Origin: Janthinobacterium sp. BJB426
GTDB taxonomy: Bacteria > Pseudomonadota > Gammaproteobacteria > Burkholderiales > Burkholderiaceae_D
Reading direction: 5' to 3'
DNA: 64,000 nt
Assembly: GCF_002735705.1 (NCBI RefSeq)
Contig: NZ_PDZL01000002.1
Coordinates: 186,001-250,000, forward strand
Shown here: one piece after another, positions 1 to 8,341 of the stretch
Layout of the letters: every line of letters begins with the position of its first letter
Position numbering within the stretch: the first letter of the stretch is position 1
Made by a program: the position numbers and the translations under genes
Notes under the pieces: model-generated
The model's database searches: none
Seen by the model: only the letters and a program-made list of their open reading frames with translations
What the model was told of the DNA's origin: nothing

Positions 1-960
1 GAAGCCTTCGTCACGCCCGCCGTGCGAGAAGCGTTGCGCGCTGCCGCTACCGTCAAGGAAGACGCCCAGGCCCACGTTCTCCTTTTGCGGGGTCAGCATC
101 TGCCGGGTCAAGGCTGCCGAGATGACGGGGTTGGACGTGCCAGCCAGAGCCTGCTGCACGCCGATGGCGAAGCGCGCCAGGTCCGAGGCGTTGGTCCATA
201 AACCGGCCGCCGCCATTTCCGGATACACATGCCAGCGTCCTGCCACCATGCTGCGATCGGCAAGGTGGCCACTGGCATTCAGGCGCGCGCGCTCGGCTGG
301 CGGCGGTTGCAAATAGGAACTCTCATGCATTCCCAGGGGCTTGAGGACTGCGTCGCGCATGTAGTCGGGAAACGCCTGACCGCTCACATCGGCCACCATT
401 TGTTGCATGACGGTATAGCCGCCACCGGAGTAACGCACCTTGCTGCCTGGAACGATGTCAACGCGAATTGCTGCGGTGTTCGCGGGCTTCTCGCCATCGA
501 GCACCTGGACCACGCTGGGTACTGGCGCATTGCTGGCGTAGCCAGGGAAACCATGCACGGTCAGCCCGGCGTTGTGGCTGAGCAACCTGCGCAAGGTCAC
601 CTTCTGTTCGGCCGTCAGGGCGCTGTCCGGCAGCTTCCACGTGAGCAGCCGGGTATTGACGTCCTCGTCAAGGCCAAGCTTGCCCTGCTCTACCAGGTGC
701 AGCGCCCCCAGCGCGGCCACCGGTTTGCTGACCGAACCGGCCTGGAACAGTGTGTGCGGGCCGACCGGCGTCTTGCCGACCTTTTCTGTGACACCGTAAC
801 CTTGCGCCCTGACAATTTTGCCGTTCTCGATGATGGCCAGCGACAGTCCGGGGATTTGCCGCATCTTCATTTCGGCCTTGATGATGTCGTCCAATGCGTC
901 CGCCCGGGCGCCACTTGCGAACAACAGGGTAAGGACCAGTGCCAGGGGATGAACTCGCAT
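1..960 (-). CDS. Serine hydrolase, beta-lactamase/penicillin-binding fold (3' end outside window)
   Basis: The minus-strand frame starts at the ATG at 958-960 and stays open to the left edge, giving 320 residues without a stop. It begins with a hydrophobic export signal ending near ARA. It contains the class C beta-lactamase-type motif SVSK (SxxK nucleophile and lysine), a YSGGGY stretch in the YxN position, and HGG near the visible C terminus in the KTG position. This is the family of secreted beta-lactamase-like esterases and D-amino peptidases; the substrate cannot be told from sequence. A second member lies at 42006-43157. Only the last part of the protein is missing. Confidence 0.85.
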   Translation of the reverse strand, partial: MRVHPLALVLTLLFASGARADALDDIIKAEMKMRQIPGLSLAIIENGKIVRAQGYGVTEKVGKTPVGPHTLFQAGSVSKPVAALGALHLVEQGKLGLDEDVNTRLLTWKLPDSALTAEQKVTLRRLLSHNAGLTVHGFPGYASNAPVPSVVQVLDGEKPANTAAIRVDIVPGSKVRYSGGGYTVMQQMVADVSGQAFPDYMRDAVLKPLGMHESSYLQPPPAERARLNASGHLADRSMVAGRWHVYPEMAAAGLWTNASDLARFAIGVQQALAGTSNPVISAALTRQMLTPQKENVGLGVFLDGSGSAQRFSHGGRDEGF

Positions 961-1169
961 GAACGATTCTTTCAACGGTGATGGACGGATGCCAGGAAGG
1001 AAACGTTGACGATACGTCAGCGCACCCTGCCGCCATGCGGGATTGCGACAGGCCGTCAAATATCAGTCATGGACGGTCATTTTCCCGGATGAGTTGCGGC
1101 CCGCGTTTGCTGGCGTGACGAATTCTGGCTGCTTGCCGCTGTTGGCAGGTTTTGCGCCGTTGTGGGCCT

Positions 1170-1814
1170 TCACGAATCGCCGGTACTTGAAATATTCTGC
1201 ACCATACTTAGCTCCCAGTCCTTTTGCCATTTTTCTGAATCGTCCTGATCGAACCAGCCGGCTACGTAAGAGGATATTTCATCCGCATCCTGCAAGTTCG
1301 ATTCTGCCAAATATGAAACTGTCGCTTGAAATCCCGCCCCAATAAAAAATTCCACGCCCATTGATGTTCCGACATCCATATTTATATGCTTTGCTACCCA
1401 AAGGCTATGGATATCGCTTGTGCTGCCGAGACGATAAAGCAAGAAGGCACAACGATAAATTCCTTCGTAAGAATCACCATCATCTTTTATTGTCCCATCC
1501 CAAAGCGCAATTCTATACCGCACTTCCTTCTCGAAGACTTGTCGAATTAGCGTGGAGTATGGCGCGAGTGGCCGCTCCAGCAGAATTTTATAGAGTTGTT
1601 GGCGTACCCGCGGCGAGTCGAGTTCACTATCGCTGTCAGGTGTAAGAAGTCCCTGGGAGTTTTCAAAATACTCAAGAATTTTTTCAGCGCACAAGAAGGA
1701 TATTTTATTTTTTTCTGCAGACCTATTTTGACTTATCTCAACTTCAACCTGCGCCACAATCTGAGGCGTGATAGGCAATTCTGGCGTATTTTTACGCTTA
1801 AAAAAATTCCACAT
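1170..1814 (-). CDS. Hypothetical protein, 214 aa
   Basis: I do not recognise this family. The start chosen is the ATG beginning MWNFFKRK; an upstream in-frame extension to 1961 would run through the end of the next gene and reads as unlikely protein. The sequence is rich in charged and aromatic residues, looks mostly helical, and lacks a signal peptide or membrane segment. Its base composition is visibly more AT-rich than the exopolysaccharide genes to the right. With the other small genes up to 3612 it forms a run of minus-strand genes of unknown function, a pattern often seen in recently acquired or immunity-type gene sets; that reading is inference. Confidence 0.6.
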   Translation of the reverse strand: MWNFFKRKNTPELPITPQIVAQVEVEISQNRSAEKNKISFLCAEKILEYFENSQGLLTPDSDSELDSPRVRQQLYKILLERPLAPYSTLIRQVFEKEVRYRIALWDGTIKDDGDSYEGIYRCAFLLYRLGSTSDIHSLWVAKHINMDVGTSMGVEFFIGAGFQATVSYLAESNLQDADEISSYVAGWFDQDDSEKWQKDWELSMVQNISSTGDS

Positions 1815-1858
1815 TAAACTTGGCCTTTTAGATCCTGTCCGCTCCCACTTGAGAGCAC

Positions 1859-2158
1859 TTAACTGTCCTGCTTGCTCCTTGTGAAAACCGCCCAGGCAAG
1901 CACCGCAATGCCTGCAACGATACATCCGGCCAGACTGACGGCGGCACCAAAAATGTACCACGCCACATCGAATCCGTGACTATAGAATGTTCCAACAAAT
2001 AGCCCGCTCACCAGCCAGACTAACACCGCCAATTTCAGCAGAAAGTTTTTTACTTTACGGATAGGTCGACCAAGGCGCATTTGTTGAATAGCGGCCATGC
2101 CCATGACTAAACAAGCCAAACTCGCCGCAATTATCAAGCGTGAAAATGAATACTCCAT
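1859..2158 (-). CDS. Small integral membrane protein, 99 aa
   Basis: Three hydrophobic stretches are clear: an N-terminal segment around residues 8-25, one around 41-62, and one around 67-92, separated by a basic loop (RLGRPIRKVK). The product should sit in the inner membrane with the basic loop in the cytoplasm. No family is recognised. It lies 44 bp upstream of the 214-aa hypothetical gene on the same strand and may be co-transcribed with it. Confidence 0.6.
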   Translation of the reverse strand: MEYSFSRLIIAASLACLVMGMAAIQQMRLGRPIRKVKNFLLKLAVLVWLVSGLFVGTFYSHGFDVAWYIFGAAVSLAGCIVAGIAVLAWAVFTRSKQDS

Positions 2159-2494
2159 GTCGCAACCTGACTTGTAGCTGAGCCAGCGGGCCCATAGATT
2201 AAAAGACCGGGGGGCTTAAGTGCAACAGCCCATTATCGCTTGCAACGACGCCGCCGGCCTGAATCCGCACTACAAAACTCATGCGGCCACACGAATTGGC
2301 GAGCGTCCAGGCGTCCGCTACTGGCCGCTACCGGACGATAGCAATATCTCAGTAAAGGTCTTATTGCCATCCTGATAAAAATAAATTTCTCAAGCCCTTA
2401 TATCACAGCGGCAAGGCGCAGATAAATTCTAAAGTGGCAAGGGGCCTGTACAAATTCTTTCCGTGCAGGACGGTGCGCCCCCATGTGCCACCCT
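2159..2494. other. Intergenic region of 336 bp
   Basis: No convincing gene, RNA or repeat is seen. The half nearest the DUF416-like gene is AT-rich and may carry the promoter of the small membrane protein gene (minus strand, start 2158). No clear terminator hairpin with a T-run was found for the gene ending at 2495. Confidence 0.4.
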
Positions 2495-3064
2495 TCACTC
2501 TTCAGCGCTATCTGCCCCTATCGGCGCATTTCTGGCGATCTCATCCAGATTTTCAAGCACCGTGTTCGTCAGGGGAACACTAAGCCCACGGACGAGAAGG
2601 CCAAGCAATCCGATTTCCCGCATCATCGCTTTGCGCTCATCGTAATCGGGATTTTCTGAGTAGTGGAGTACATCCACCGTCTCAAGCACTTTTTCTGCCG
2701 AAGCGCAAAAATCGGCAAGCTTGCCATATTGCATGTACTGAATCGCATAACTGGCTGAAATAAGCGCATTTTGTGCAAGATCGCCCTCGATATCGCCAAA
2801 TTCCTCGCTGTCAGGAATTTCCGAATCAAGGGTCGCCAGCATATCCCCCCATACCTGTTCATCTTGAAAGCAGGCCTCCACATTCAATGACAGTTCGACC
2901 ATGTTCAAAAAATACCGGGACCTGTTTTCACCATAGCGGACATCGAATTGCTCCATCAATGGCGCCTGGCGCTTGATGAAATTGATCAATATTGCAACAT
3001 TTTCACGCTGCGAGAGCCTGGCCGCCGCATCAATGGTGTGCTGACCATATTTATTTATAAGCAA
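2495..3064 (-). CDS. DUF416 (YjaG)-like protein, 189 aa
   Basis: The central part (an EIPDSEEFGDIEGDLAQNA stretch followed by helical sequence) resembles the DUF416 family typified by E. coli YjaG, whose function is unknown. The frame is open upstream to an ATG at 3199, but that would overlap the preceding gene and add a segment that does not look like protein. A TTG at 3062-3064, with a purine-rich stretch upstream, gives 189 aa, close to the YjaG length of about 196, so it is preferred. No signal peptide. The start remains the weakest part of this call. Confidence 0.55.
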   Translation of the reverse strand: MLINKYGQHTIDAAARLSQRENVAILINFIKRQAPLMEQFDVRYGENRSRYFLNMVELSLNVEACFQDEQVWGDMLATLDSEIPDSEEFGDIEGDLAQNALISASYAIQYMQYGKLADFCASAEKVLETVDVLHYSENPDYDERKAMMREIGLLGLLVRGLSVPLTNTVLENLDEIARNAPIGADSAEE

Positions 3065-3165
3065 TTGTATTTCACTCTCTTTTTTCTTTGAATATCCTGT
3101 CCAGGCAGGGCAACGCTGCCATTCCGACGCGATCACGCACCAGATACTGGAGCCGCCCCAAAGCA

Positions 3166-3612
3166 CTAGTAACTCGACGATGGGGCCAGCGCCGCGCACT
3201 CCCTGACGGTCTTCGCGCTATAGTCGAAATTGATGCTATTCGTGCCCTGGCCACGATACATGCTCTCACCTTCCCCGATTGTCGCCTGCGCGCCCATCTT
3301 GCACAGCACGGCCGGTGCACGCTGCGCCCAGTCCAGCCTGCGCAAGGTGGCGATATTCCTGTCGCGCAGCGCAGCGCTCCAGCCCTCGTCCTTGAAGCGC
3401 ACCGAATAGACCACAGCATGCAGCTGCACCCGGCTCGTCCGGTCGATCACATTGCCGCCGTTCTGCAGCACTTCAGCCAGGTCGCTCTCGATGAACTGCA
3501 TGACGTCGGGACCGCGCTTGGGCGTGTCATTGCGGCCCAGCTGGGAAAGAACGAAGAGCGCGAACACGACAAAAAGCGTCAGATAAATTTTTCCATCAAA
3601 AAAGGACTTCAT
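3166..3612 (-). CDS. Hypothetical membrane-anchored protein, 148 aa
   Basis: After MKSFFDGK a single hydrophobic segment (residues about 9-25) suggests an N-terminal membrane anchor, with the remaining ~120 residues outside the cytoplasm. The soluble part has no motif I recognise. It sits upstream of the DUF416-like gene on the same strand, with roughly 100 bp between its stop and the preferred start of that gene. Confidence 0.55.
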   Translation of the reverse strand: MKSFFDGKIYLTLFVVFALFVLSQLGRNDTPKRGPDVMQFIESDLAEVLQNGGNVIDRTSRVQLHAVVYSVRFKDEGWSAALRDRNIATLRRLDWAQRAPAVLCKMGAQATIGEGESMYRGQGTNSINFDYSAKTVRECAALAPSSSY

Positions 3613-3664
3613 TCCCGCTTTCCCATGTTGTTCAGTATGTATATCTGCCCCTGGGCCGGAAACG

Positions 3665-4138
3665 TCAGGCGATGTCCAGCAGCTTTGCCAGCCCAGGCTG
3701 ATCCCCCGCCGTCACAAACCACGCCGCCTGCCAGCGCTGCGTGCGCTGCGCCTGGATCGATTCCGGCGCGCACCACGGCGGATATACGCGCAGCGCGCGC
3801 TTGCCGCCCTGGGCGGCGCGCGACATCACGCCCCGTTCCAGCAGCACACTGCGCGGGAAAACGAAGAAGCCGTGCCGCGCGCCGTCGTCGTCGTCCGCCA
3901 CGGCGATGATGACGACGTCAAAAGGGTCGGCGTCATCCAGCGGGGCAATGTCGGCATCGGGATGGGGGCGCTTCCAGACGGTGACGAACTGGCCGATTTT
4001 CGTCGGCGTGGTTTTCGCCACGCGCAAGACCAGGCGCTTGCCGTGCAGTTCGGCGCGGCAGGCGCCGTAGTCCGCGCTTTCCGCTTCCGGCACGGGCGCT
4101 TGCGGCAAGCCTAGAAATGCCCATGGACTGGCCTTCAT
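3665..4138 (-). CDS. MepB family protein, 157 aa
   Basis: The sequence carries the features I know from the MepB family: a KTTPTKIGQFVTVWKRP segment, a later HGFFVFPRSVLLERGV segment and a KRALRVYPPW segment. MepB is encoded with a MarR regulator and an efflux pump in Staphylococcus aureus, but its biochemical role is not established, and no such neighbours are present here. The start codon overlaps the stop of the upstream 82-aa gene (ATGA at 4135-4138), so the two are translationally coupled. Confidence 0.75.
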   Translation of the reverse strand: MKASPWAFLGLPQAPVPEAESADYGACRAELHGKRLVLRVAKTTPTKIGQFVTVWKRPHPDADIAPLDDADPFDVVIIAVADDDDGARHGFFVFPRSVLLERGVMSRAAQGGKRALRVYPPWCAPESIQAQRTQRWQAAWFVTAGDQPGLAKLLDIA

Positions 4139-4383
4139 TGCGCGCTGAACTCGGCTGCGGCCTTGGCCGCCCACAGCGCCTCGGCGTGGCTGGCGAACGG
4201 GCTGTCGTAGCCGTCGACGGTGCCTTCCTCGTCGACAAAATACAGCCACCAGCCGTCGGCCTGCTGGCGGATGGCCGTGTGGCCAGGTGCGCAATGGGTT
4301 TCGATGGGGTCGCCGGCGGCCAGGGTGGCGATGCGGATGCCGCGGTGAATAATATGCTCGGGTGTCATGGGAAAATACGTCAT
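4135..4383 (-). CDS. Hypothetical protein, 82 aa
   Basis: A short soluble protein with several aromatic residues (GWWLYFVDEEG) and an alanine-rich C-terminal helix. No family is recognised. Its stop overlaps the MepB-family start by four bases, supporting a two-gene operon. It diverges from the TfoX-like gene, leaving about 84 bp for both promoters. Confidence 0.6.
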   Translation of the reverse strand: MTYFPMTPEHIIHRGIRIATLAAGDPIETHCAPGHTAIRQQADGWWLYFVDEEGTVDGYDSPFASHAEALWAAKAAAEFSAQ

Positions 4384-4467
4384 GCGAAAAAATCAATGGC
4401 CGTAGTGTAGCCGGGCCGGCCCATCCTGGCCAGTGCGCTACACTATTGCTTCATATGGAGAAAAAAT

Positions 4468-4830
4468 ATGGCATCACAGCAAGGCACGGTGGATTTTTTA
4501 CTCGACCAGATGGCGGGCGCGGGCAGCATCAGCGCGAAAAAAATGTTCGGCGAGTATGGCCTGTATTGCGACGGCAAGATGTTCGCCATCGTCGCCGACG
4601 ACCAGCTCTTCATCAAGCCGACGGACGCTGGCCGCGCCTGGATCAGTACGCAAGGCTCGCTGCAGGAAGCGCCGCCCTATCCGCAAGCCAAGCCGTATTT
4701 CCTCATCGATGGCGGGCTGTGGGACGAGCGCGACTGGCTCAGCCAGCTGGCGCGGCGCACGGCCGACGCCTTGCCGCTGCCAAAACCCAAGCCGCCGCCC
4801 AAGCCTAAAAAACCGGCATCAGCTGCTTAA
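4468..4830 (+). CDS. TfoX/Sxy N-terminal domain protein, 120 aa
   Basis: Residues 1-95 match the TfoX N-terminal domain: ISAKKMFGEYGLYCDGKMFA, then DDQLFIKPT and a YFLIDGGLWDE stretch. The C-terminal competence-regulator domain of full TfoX/Sxy is absent, replaced by a short proline- and lysine-rich tail. Such single-domain members are common and usually of unknown role; a direct role in competence should not be assumed. A GGAG sits seven bases before the ATG. The 3' end overlaps the convergent ldhA stop by 12 bp. Confidence 0.85.
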   Translation: MASQQGTVDFLLDQMAGAGSISAKKMFGEYGLYCDGKMFAIVADDQLFIKPTDAGRAWISTQGSLQEAPPYPQAKPYFLIDGGLWDERDWLSQLARRTADALPLPKPKPPPKPKKPASAA

Positions 4831-5823
4831 GACGCTGTTTTCGCAGGCCTTTCCTTCACGGAAGCATGCCAGGTTGTGATACGTGATGGCGGCGATCTCG
4901 CGCAGCGCTTCGATGGTGAAGAAACCCTGGTGGCCCGTCACCAGCACGTTCGGGAACGTCATCAGGCGCTGGAAGATGTCGTCGTCGATGATGTCGGACG
5001 AGCGGTCCTGGAAGAACAGATTGCTTTCCTGTTCGTACACATCGATGGCCAGGGAACCGAGCTGGCGCGATTTGAGCGCCTCGATGACGGCGCCCGTGTC
5101 GATCAGGCCGCCGCGCGAGGTGTTGACCAGCATGGCGCCCTTCTTCATCAGCGGCAAGGTTGCTTCGCTGATCATGTGGCGCGTGCTGTCCATCAGGGGG
5201 CAATGCAGCGAGACGATGTCGGACTCGGCCAGCAGCCGCGGCAGCTCCACCATCGTGCCCAATTCAGCGAACGCGGGCGCCGGATACGGGTCGTGGCCCA
5301 GCACCGTGCAGCCAAAACCCTTGAAGATGCGCGCCGTCGCCAGGCCGATCTTGCCCGTGCCGACGATGCCGACCGTTTTGCCGTGCAAGGTGGCGCCCAG
5401 CAAGCCGTCCAGCGAGAAATTGCCTTCACGCACGCGGGCGTAGGCGCGGTGCGTGTGGCGGTTCAGGGTCTGCACGAGGGCCAGCGTGTATTCGGCCACG
5501 GCTTCTGGAGAATAGGCGGGCACGCGGGCGACAAACAGGCCCAGGCGTTTGGCCGCTTCCAGGTCGAGGTTGTTGTAGCCGGCGCAGCGCAGCAGGATGG
5601 CGCGCACGCCGTAGCCGTGCAGGGCTTCCAGCACGGGCGCGTCGAGCACGTCGTTGACGAAGACGCACACGGCGTCCGCGCCTTGCGCCAGGATCACGGT
5701 TTCCTGGCTCAGCAAGGCGCTGTGATAGACCAGTTCAATGCCGGCGGCGTCGGGCTGGGCCGGCAAGGCTTCGTCGAAGAAACGGCGGTCGTAGGGCTGG
5801 CTGGCAAAGAAGGCGATTTTCAT
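4819..5823 (-). CDS. ldhA: D-lactate dehydrogenase (2-hydroxyacid dehydrogenase)
   Basis: This is an NAD-dependent D-2-hydroxyacid dehydrogenase of normal length (334 aa). Catalytic-domain sequence (LLRCAGYNNLDLEAAKRLG) precedes the Rossmann motif GTGKIG at residues 155-160, an NTSRGGLIDT segment carries the catalytic arginine region, and GHQGFFT near the C terminus holds the catalytic histidine. The overall pattern matches fermentative LdhA, reducing pyruvate to D-lactate in the cytoplasm. It is a single gene; it runs convergent to the TfoX-like gene. Confidence 0.9.
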   Translation of the reverse strand: MKIAFFASQPYDRRFFDEALPAQPDAAGIELVYHSALLSQETVILAQGADAVCVFVNDVLDAPVLEALHGYGVRAILLRCAGYNNLDLEAAKRLGLFVARVPAYSPEAVAEYTLALVQTLNRHTHRAYARVREGNFSLDGLLGATLHGKTVGIVGTGKIGLATARIFKGFGCTVLGHDPYPAPAFAELGTMVELPRLLAESDIVSLHCPLMDSTRHMISEATLPLMKKGAMLVNTSRGGLIDTGAVIEALKSRQLGSLAIDVYEQESNLFFQDRSSDIIDDDIFQRLMTFPNVLVTGHQGFFTIEALREIAAITYHNLACFREGKACENSVLSS

Positions 5824-5910
5824 GGGGAGTCCTGGAACTTGCTGGATGGCAAAACATCATCATAGCGCAAGCGCCCTGCCCCACCCTGTACGCCTGGCGC
5901 CGTGGATCGC

Positions 5911-7104
5911 CTATTTGGGTTCGCGGGGCAAGGTCAGCACGTGGCGCAGATACGCCGTTTCTTCGGCGTGCTGCGCGTGATACCGCTCGCGCGCAGCGCG
6001 CATGGCCGCGTGGTGGGCCGCGATGCCGTTTTCCGTCAACTCCACGCCGAAGTCCGCCGGCACCGGCACAGGGCCGCCGAACAGGCGCGCCAGGATGAGA
6101 CGGCCCACATTGTCGCGGTAATGCGATGCTTCCCAGTAATAGCGCATCGCGCGCGCGCCCGTCACCTGCGGGATCGCCTCGCTGGTGATGCTGTTGAAGC
6201 CCGAAAAATCAAGCAGGCGCACGTCGCAGCCCTGGCCCCGGTAGCGTCCGGCCATCTGCGCCAGGTCGCGCTGCCATGTTTCCATGGCGCCCCACTTGCC
6301 GCGCCAGTACAGGGCGTCGAGCGTGAGCGCATGCGTGGGATTGATGTACAGGCGCAAGCGCGTGCCGCCCCGGCACAGTTTGCCGACACTGGCATCGAAG
6401 GCCTGCAGCGCGGGCGCCGTCGGCCCCAGGCCGTCGCCGAATTCCTGCAGGCGCGGCGTGAAGGCGCGCGCCGTGCCGGTCCAAGTACGGTTGCGGCTGG
6501 TGAGGCAGGACTCGTCGCGCTGGCCGTGCAAGGCCAGGCTGGACAGGCACACGCCGTCATAGGTGCCGCTGAGGATGCGCCAGGTGTCGCGCGTCATGTC
6601 GACAGTCAAGCCGCGCTTGATGTTGAGCAAAGCCCGGCGCGCGAAAAACGCGGGGCCGGCGTCCGTCAAACCCGGTTCCACGCCGGCCGAGCCCAGCTCC
6701 AGCGAGAACGAGGGCGCGTCAATGCCCCACACCATGGTGTCGACACGGCTGACCCTGGCCGCGTGCTCGGCCAGGCGCATGGCTTCGCCGATGGAGGCGC
6801 CCGAGACGGCGCTGTTGAAGACGCTCTTGCCTTCAAACAAAGTGCGCACACTGTTCGCCGGCAAGCCCATTTCCGTGCGCGAGTTGCCGATATACACGAC
6901 GGCGGGCCGGTAGCGCGCCACGGCATACGTCTTGCCCCACACGCTGAGTTTTTCGGTCGTCGGCCGCAGTCGCTGCAGCAGCGGGCTGTCCCACTGGTGC
7001 AGCAAGTATGGATCGACGTGGTAATTGACGGCCGAAACGAGGGCCAGCGCTGCCAGCGCGCAGGCAAGGAAGGTGGCGAGGTAGCGGCGGGCAATGGTAT
7101 CCAT
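5911..7104 (-). CDS. SGNH-like polysaccharide acylation accessory protein, copy 1
   Basis: The start chosen is the ATG of MDTIARRY, 44 bp after the stop of its paralogue upstream; it is followed by one hydrophobic segment (signal anchor). The motif GNSRTEMGL resembles block I of SGNH esterases, with serine as nucleophile, and the C-terminal SHYRDNVGRLIL carries the likely catalytic histidine. Proteins of this kind (AlgX/AlgJ-like) work in the periplasm with an MBOAT protein to O-acetylate polysaccharide. The gene follows a closely related copy and an MBOAT gene on the same strand. The catalytic assignment is inference from motifs. Confidence 0.7.
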   Translation of the reverse strand: MDTIARRYLATFLACALAALALVSAVNYHVDPYLLHQWDSPLLQRLRPTTEKLSVWGKTYAVARYRPAVVYIGNSRTEMGLPANSVRTLFEGKSVFNSAVSGASIGEAMRLAEHAARVSRVDTMVWGIDAPSFSLELGSAGVEPGLTDAGPAFFARRALLNIKRGLTVDMTRDTWRILSGTYDGVCLSSLALHGQRDESCLTSRNRTWTGTARAFTPRLQEFGDGLGPTAPALQAFDASVGKLCRGGTRLRLYINPTHALTLDALYWRGKWGAMETWQRDLAQMAGRYRGQGCDVRLLDFSGFNSITSEAIPQVTGARAMRYYWEASHYRDNVGRLILARLFGGPVPVPADFGVELTENGIAAHHAAMRAARERYHAQHAEETAYLRHVLTLPREPK

Positions 7105-7148
7105 GGTCAGTATTGGAAGGTGAGAAATGACGTATGCGGCACCTTGCA

Positions 7149-8339
7149 TCAACGCCGGATCAGCGGCCCGTCCAACACCCGCTGCGCATAGGCCGTTTCG
7201 TGCGCGTGTTCCACGCGATAGCGGTCGCGCGCGGCGCGCATGGCGGCCTGGTGGGCGCCGATGTTGGCCTGCGTCAGTTCCACGCCGAAATCGGCCGGCG
7301 GCGGCGTGCCACCGCCAAACAGGCGCGCCAGGATCAAGCGGCCCACATTGTCCCGGTAGTGCGACACTTCCCAGTAATAATGCATGTCGGGCTTGCCGCT
7401 GACGAGCGGGGTCGCTTCCGTCGTGATGCTGTTAAAGCCGGAAAAATCATACAGTCGCACGTCGCAACCCTGCCGGCGGTGGCGCTCGGCAATCTGCGCC
7501 AGGCCGCGCTGCCAGGCCTGCATGGCGTCCCACTTGCCGCGCCAGTGCAGCGCGTACAAGGTCAGCGCATGCGTGGGGTTGATGTACAGGCGCAGTCGCA
7601 TGGCGCCCCGGCACAGCTTGGCTATGCTGGCGTCAAACGCCAGTGTCGAGGGCCGCGTCGGCCCCAGGCCGTCGCCGAATTCCTGCAGCCGCACTGGAAT
7701 GGCGTCCTTCGTACCGAGCCAGTGCTTGATGCCCATGAGGGTGCAGGTCTCGTCGCGCTGCCCGTACAGGGCCAGGTTGGAGCGGCAGGTATCGCCGGCA
7801 TTGCCTGTCAGGATGCGCACGCTGTCCTCCGTCATGTCCAGGGTCAGCCCGCGCTTCAGGTTGACGAGGGCGCGCCGGGCGAAAAAGCCGTGCCCGGCGC
7901 CCGTCAGGCTGTCTTCCACGCGCGCCGCCCCCATGTCCAGGGAAAAAGTGGGCGCGTCGATGCCCCACACCATGGTCTCGACGCGGCTGACCCTGGCCAC
8001 ATGCTCGGCCAGGCGGATGGCGTCGCCGATCGAGGCGCCGGACACGGCGCTGTTGAAGACGCGCTTGCCGTCGAACAAGGCGCGCATGCCCGTCGGCAAG
8101 CCCAGTTCCGTGCGCGAATTGCCGATGTAGATGATGGCCGGCCGGTAGCGCGCCACGGCATAGGTCTTGGCCCAGGCGCCGAGCTTTTCATTCAACTGGC
8201 GCGGACGCTGCAGCAAGGGGCTGTCCCACTGGTGCAGCAGGTAGGGATCGACCTGGTAGTTCAGCAGCGAGACGGAGCCGAGCGCGAGGCAGACGCAGGC
8301 GAAGAAACCGGTGACGTAGTGGCGGGCGGCAGTGTCCAT
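7149..8339 (-). CDS. SGNH-like polysaccharide acylation accessory protein, copy 2
   Basis: It is a clear tandem paralogue of the downstream gene: the same hydrophobic N terminus, a GNSRTELGL block, an AVSGASIGDAIRLAEH segment, and SHYRDNVGRLIL near the end, colinear throughout. The ATG of MDTAARHY (8337-8339) is preferred because it lies two bases after the stop of the MBOAT gene; longer starts would run into that gene. It is predicted to be anchored in the inner membrane with a periplasmic SGNH-like domain. The two copies may have split substrate or step specificity, which sequence alone cannot show. Confidence 0.7.
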   Translation of the reverse strand: MDTAARHYVTGFFACVCLALGSVSLLNYQVDPYLLHQWDSPLLQRPRQLNEKLGAWAKTYAVARYRPAIIYIGNSRTELGLPTGMRALFDGKRVFNSAVSGASIGDAIRLAEHVARVSRVETMVWGIDAPTFSLDMGAARVEDSLTGAGHGFFARRALVNLKRGLTLDMTEDSVRILTGNAGDTCRSNLALYGQRDETCTLMGIKHWLGTKDAIPVRLQEFGDGLGPTRPSTLAFDASIAKLCRGAMRLRLYINPTHALTLYALHWRGKWDAMQAWQRGLAQIAERHRRQGCDVRLYDFSGFNSITTEATPLVSGKPDMHYYWEVSHYRDNVGRLILARLFGGGTPPPADFGVELTQANIGAHQAAMRAARDRYRVEHAHETAYAQRVLDGPLIRR

Positions 8340-8341
8340 GC

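Noticed and set aside
229-981. Long plus-strand open frame opposite the left-edge serine hydrolase
   Set aside because: It is the antisense shadow of a gene with SVSK, YSG and HGG motifs on the minus strand; the plus frame has no recognisable protein sequence.
1080-1130. Sequence reading PDELRPAFAGVTN, similar to translated REP-type repeats
   Set aside because: Only a single weak copy was seen and no hairpin with good arms could be drawn.
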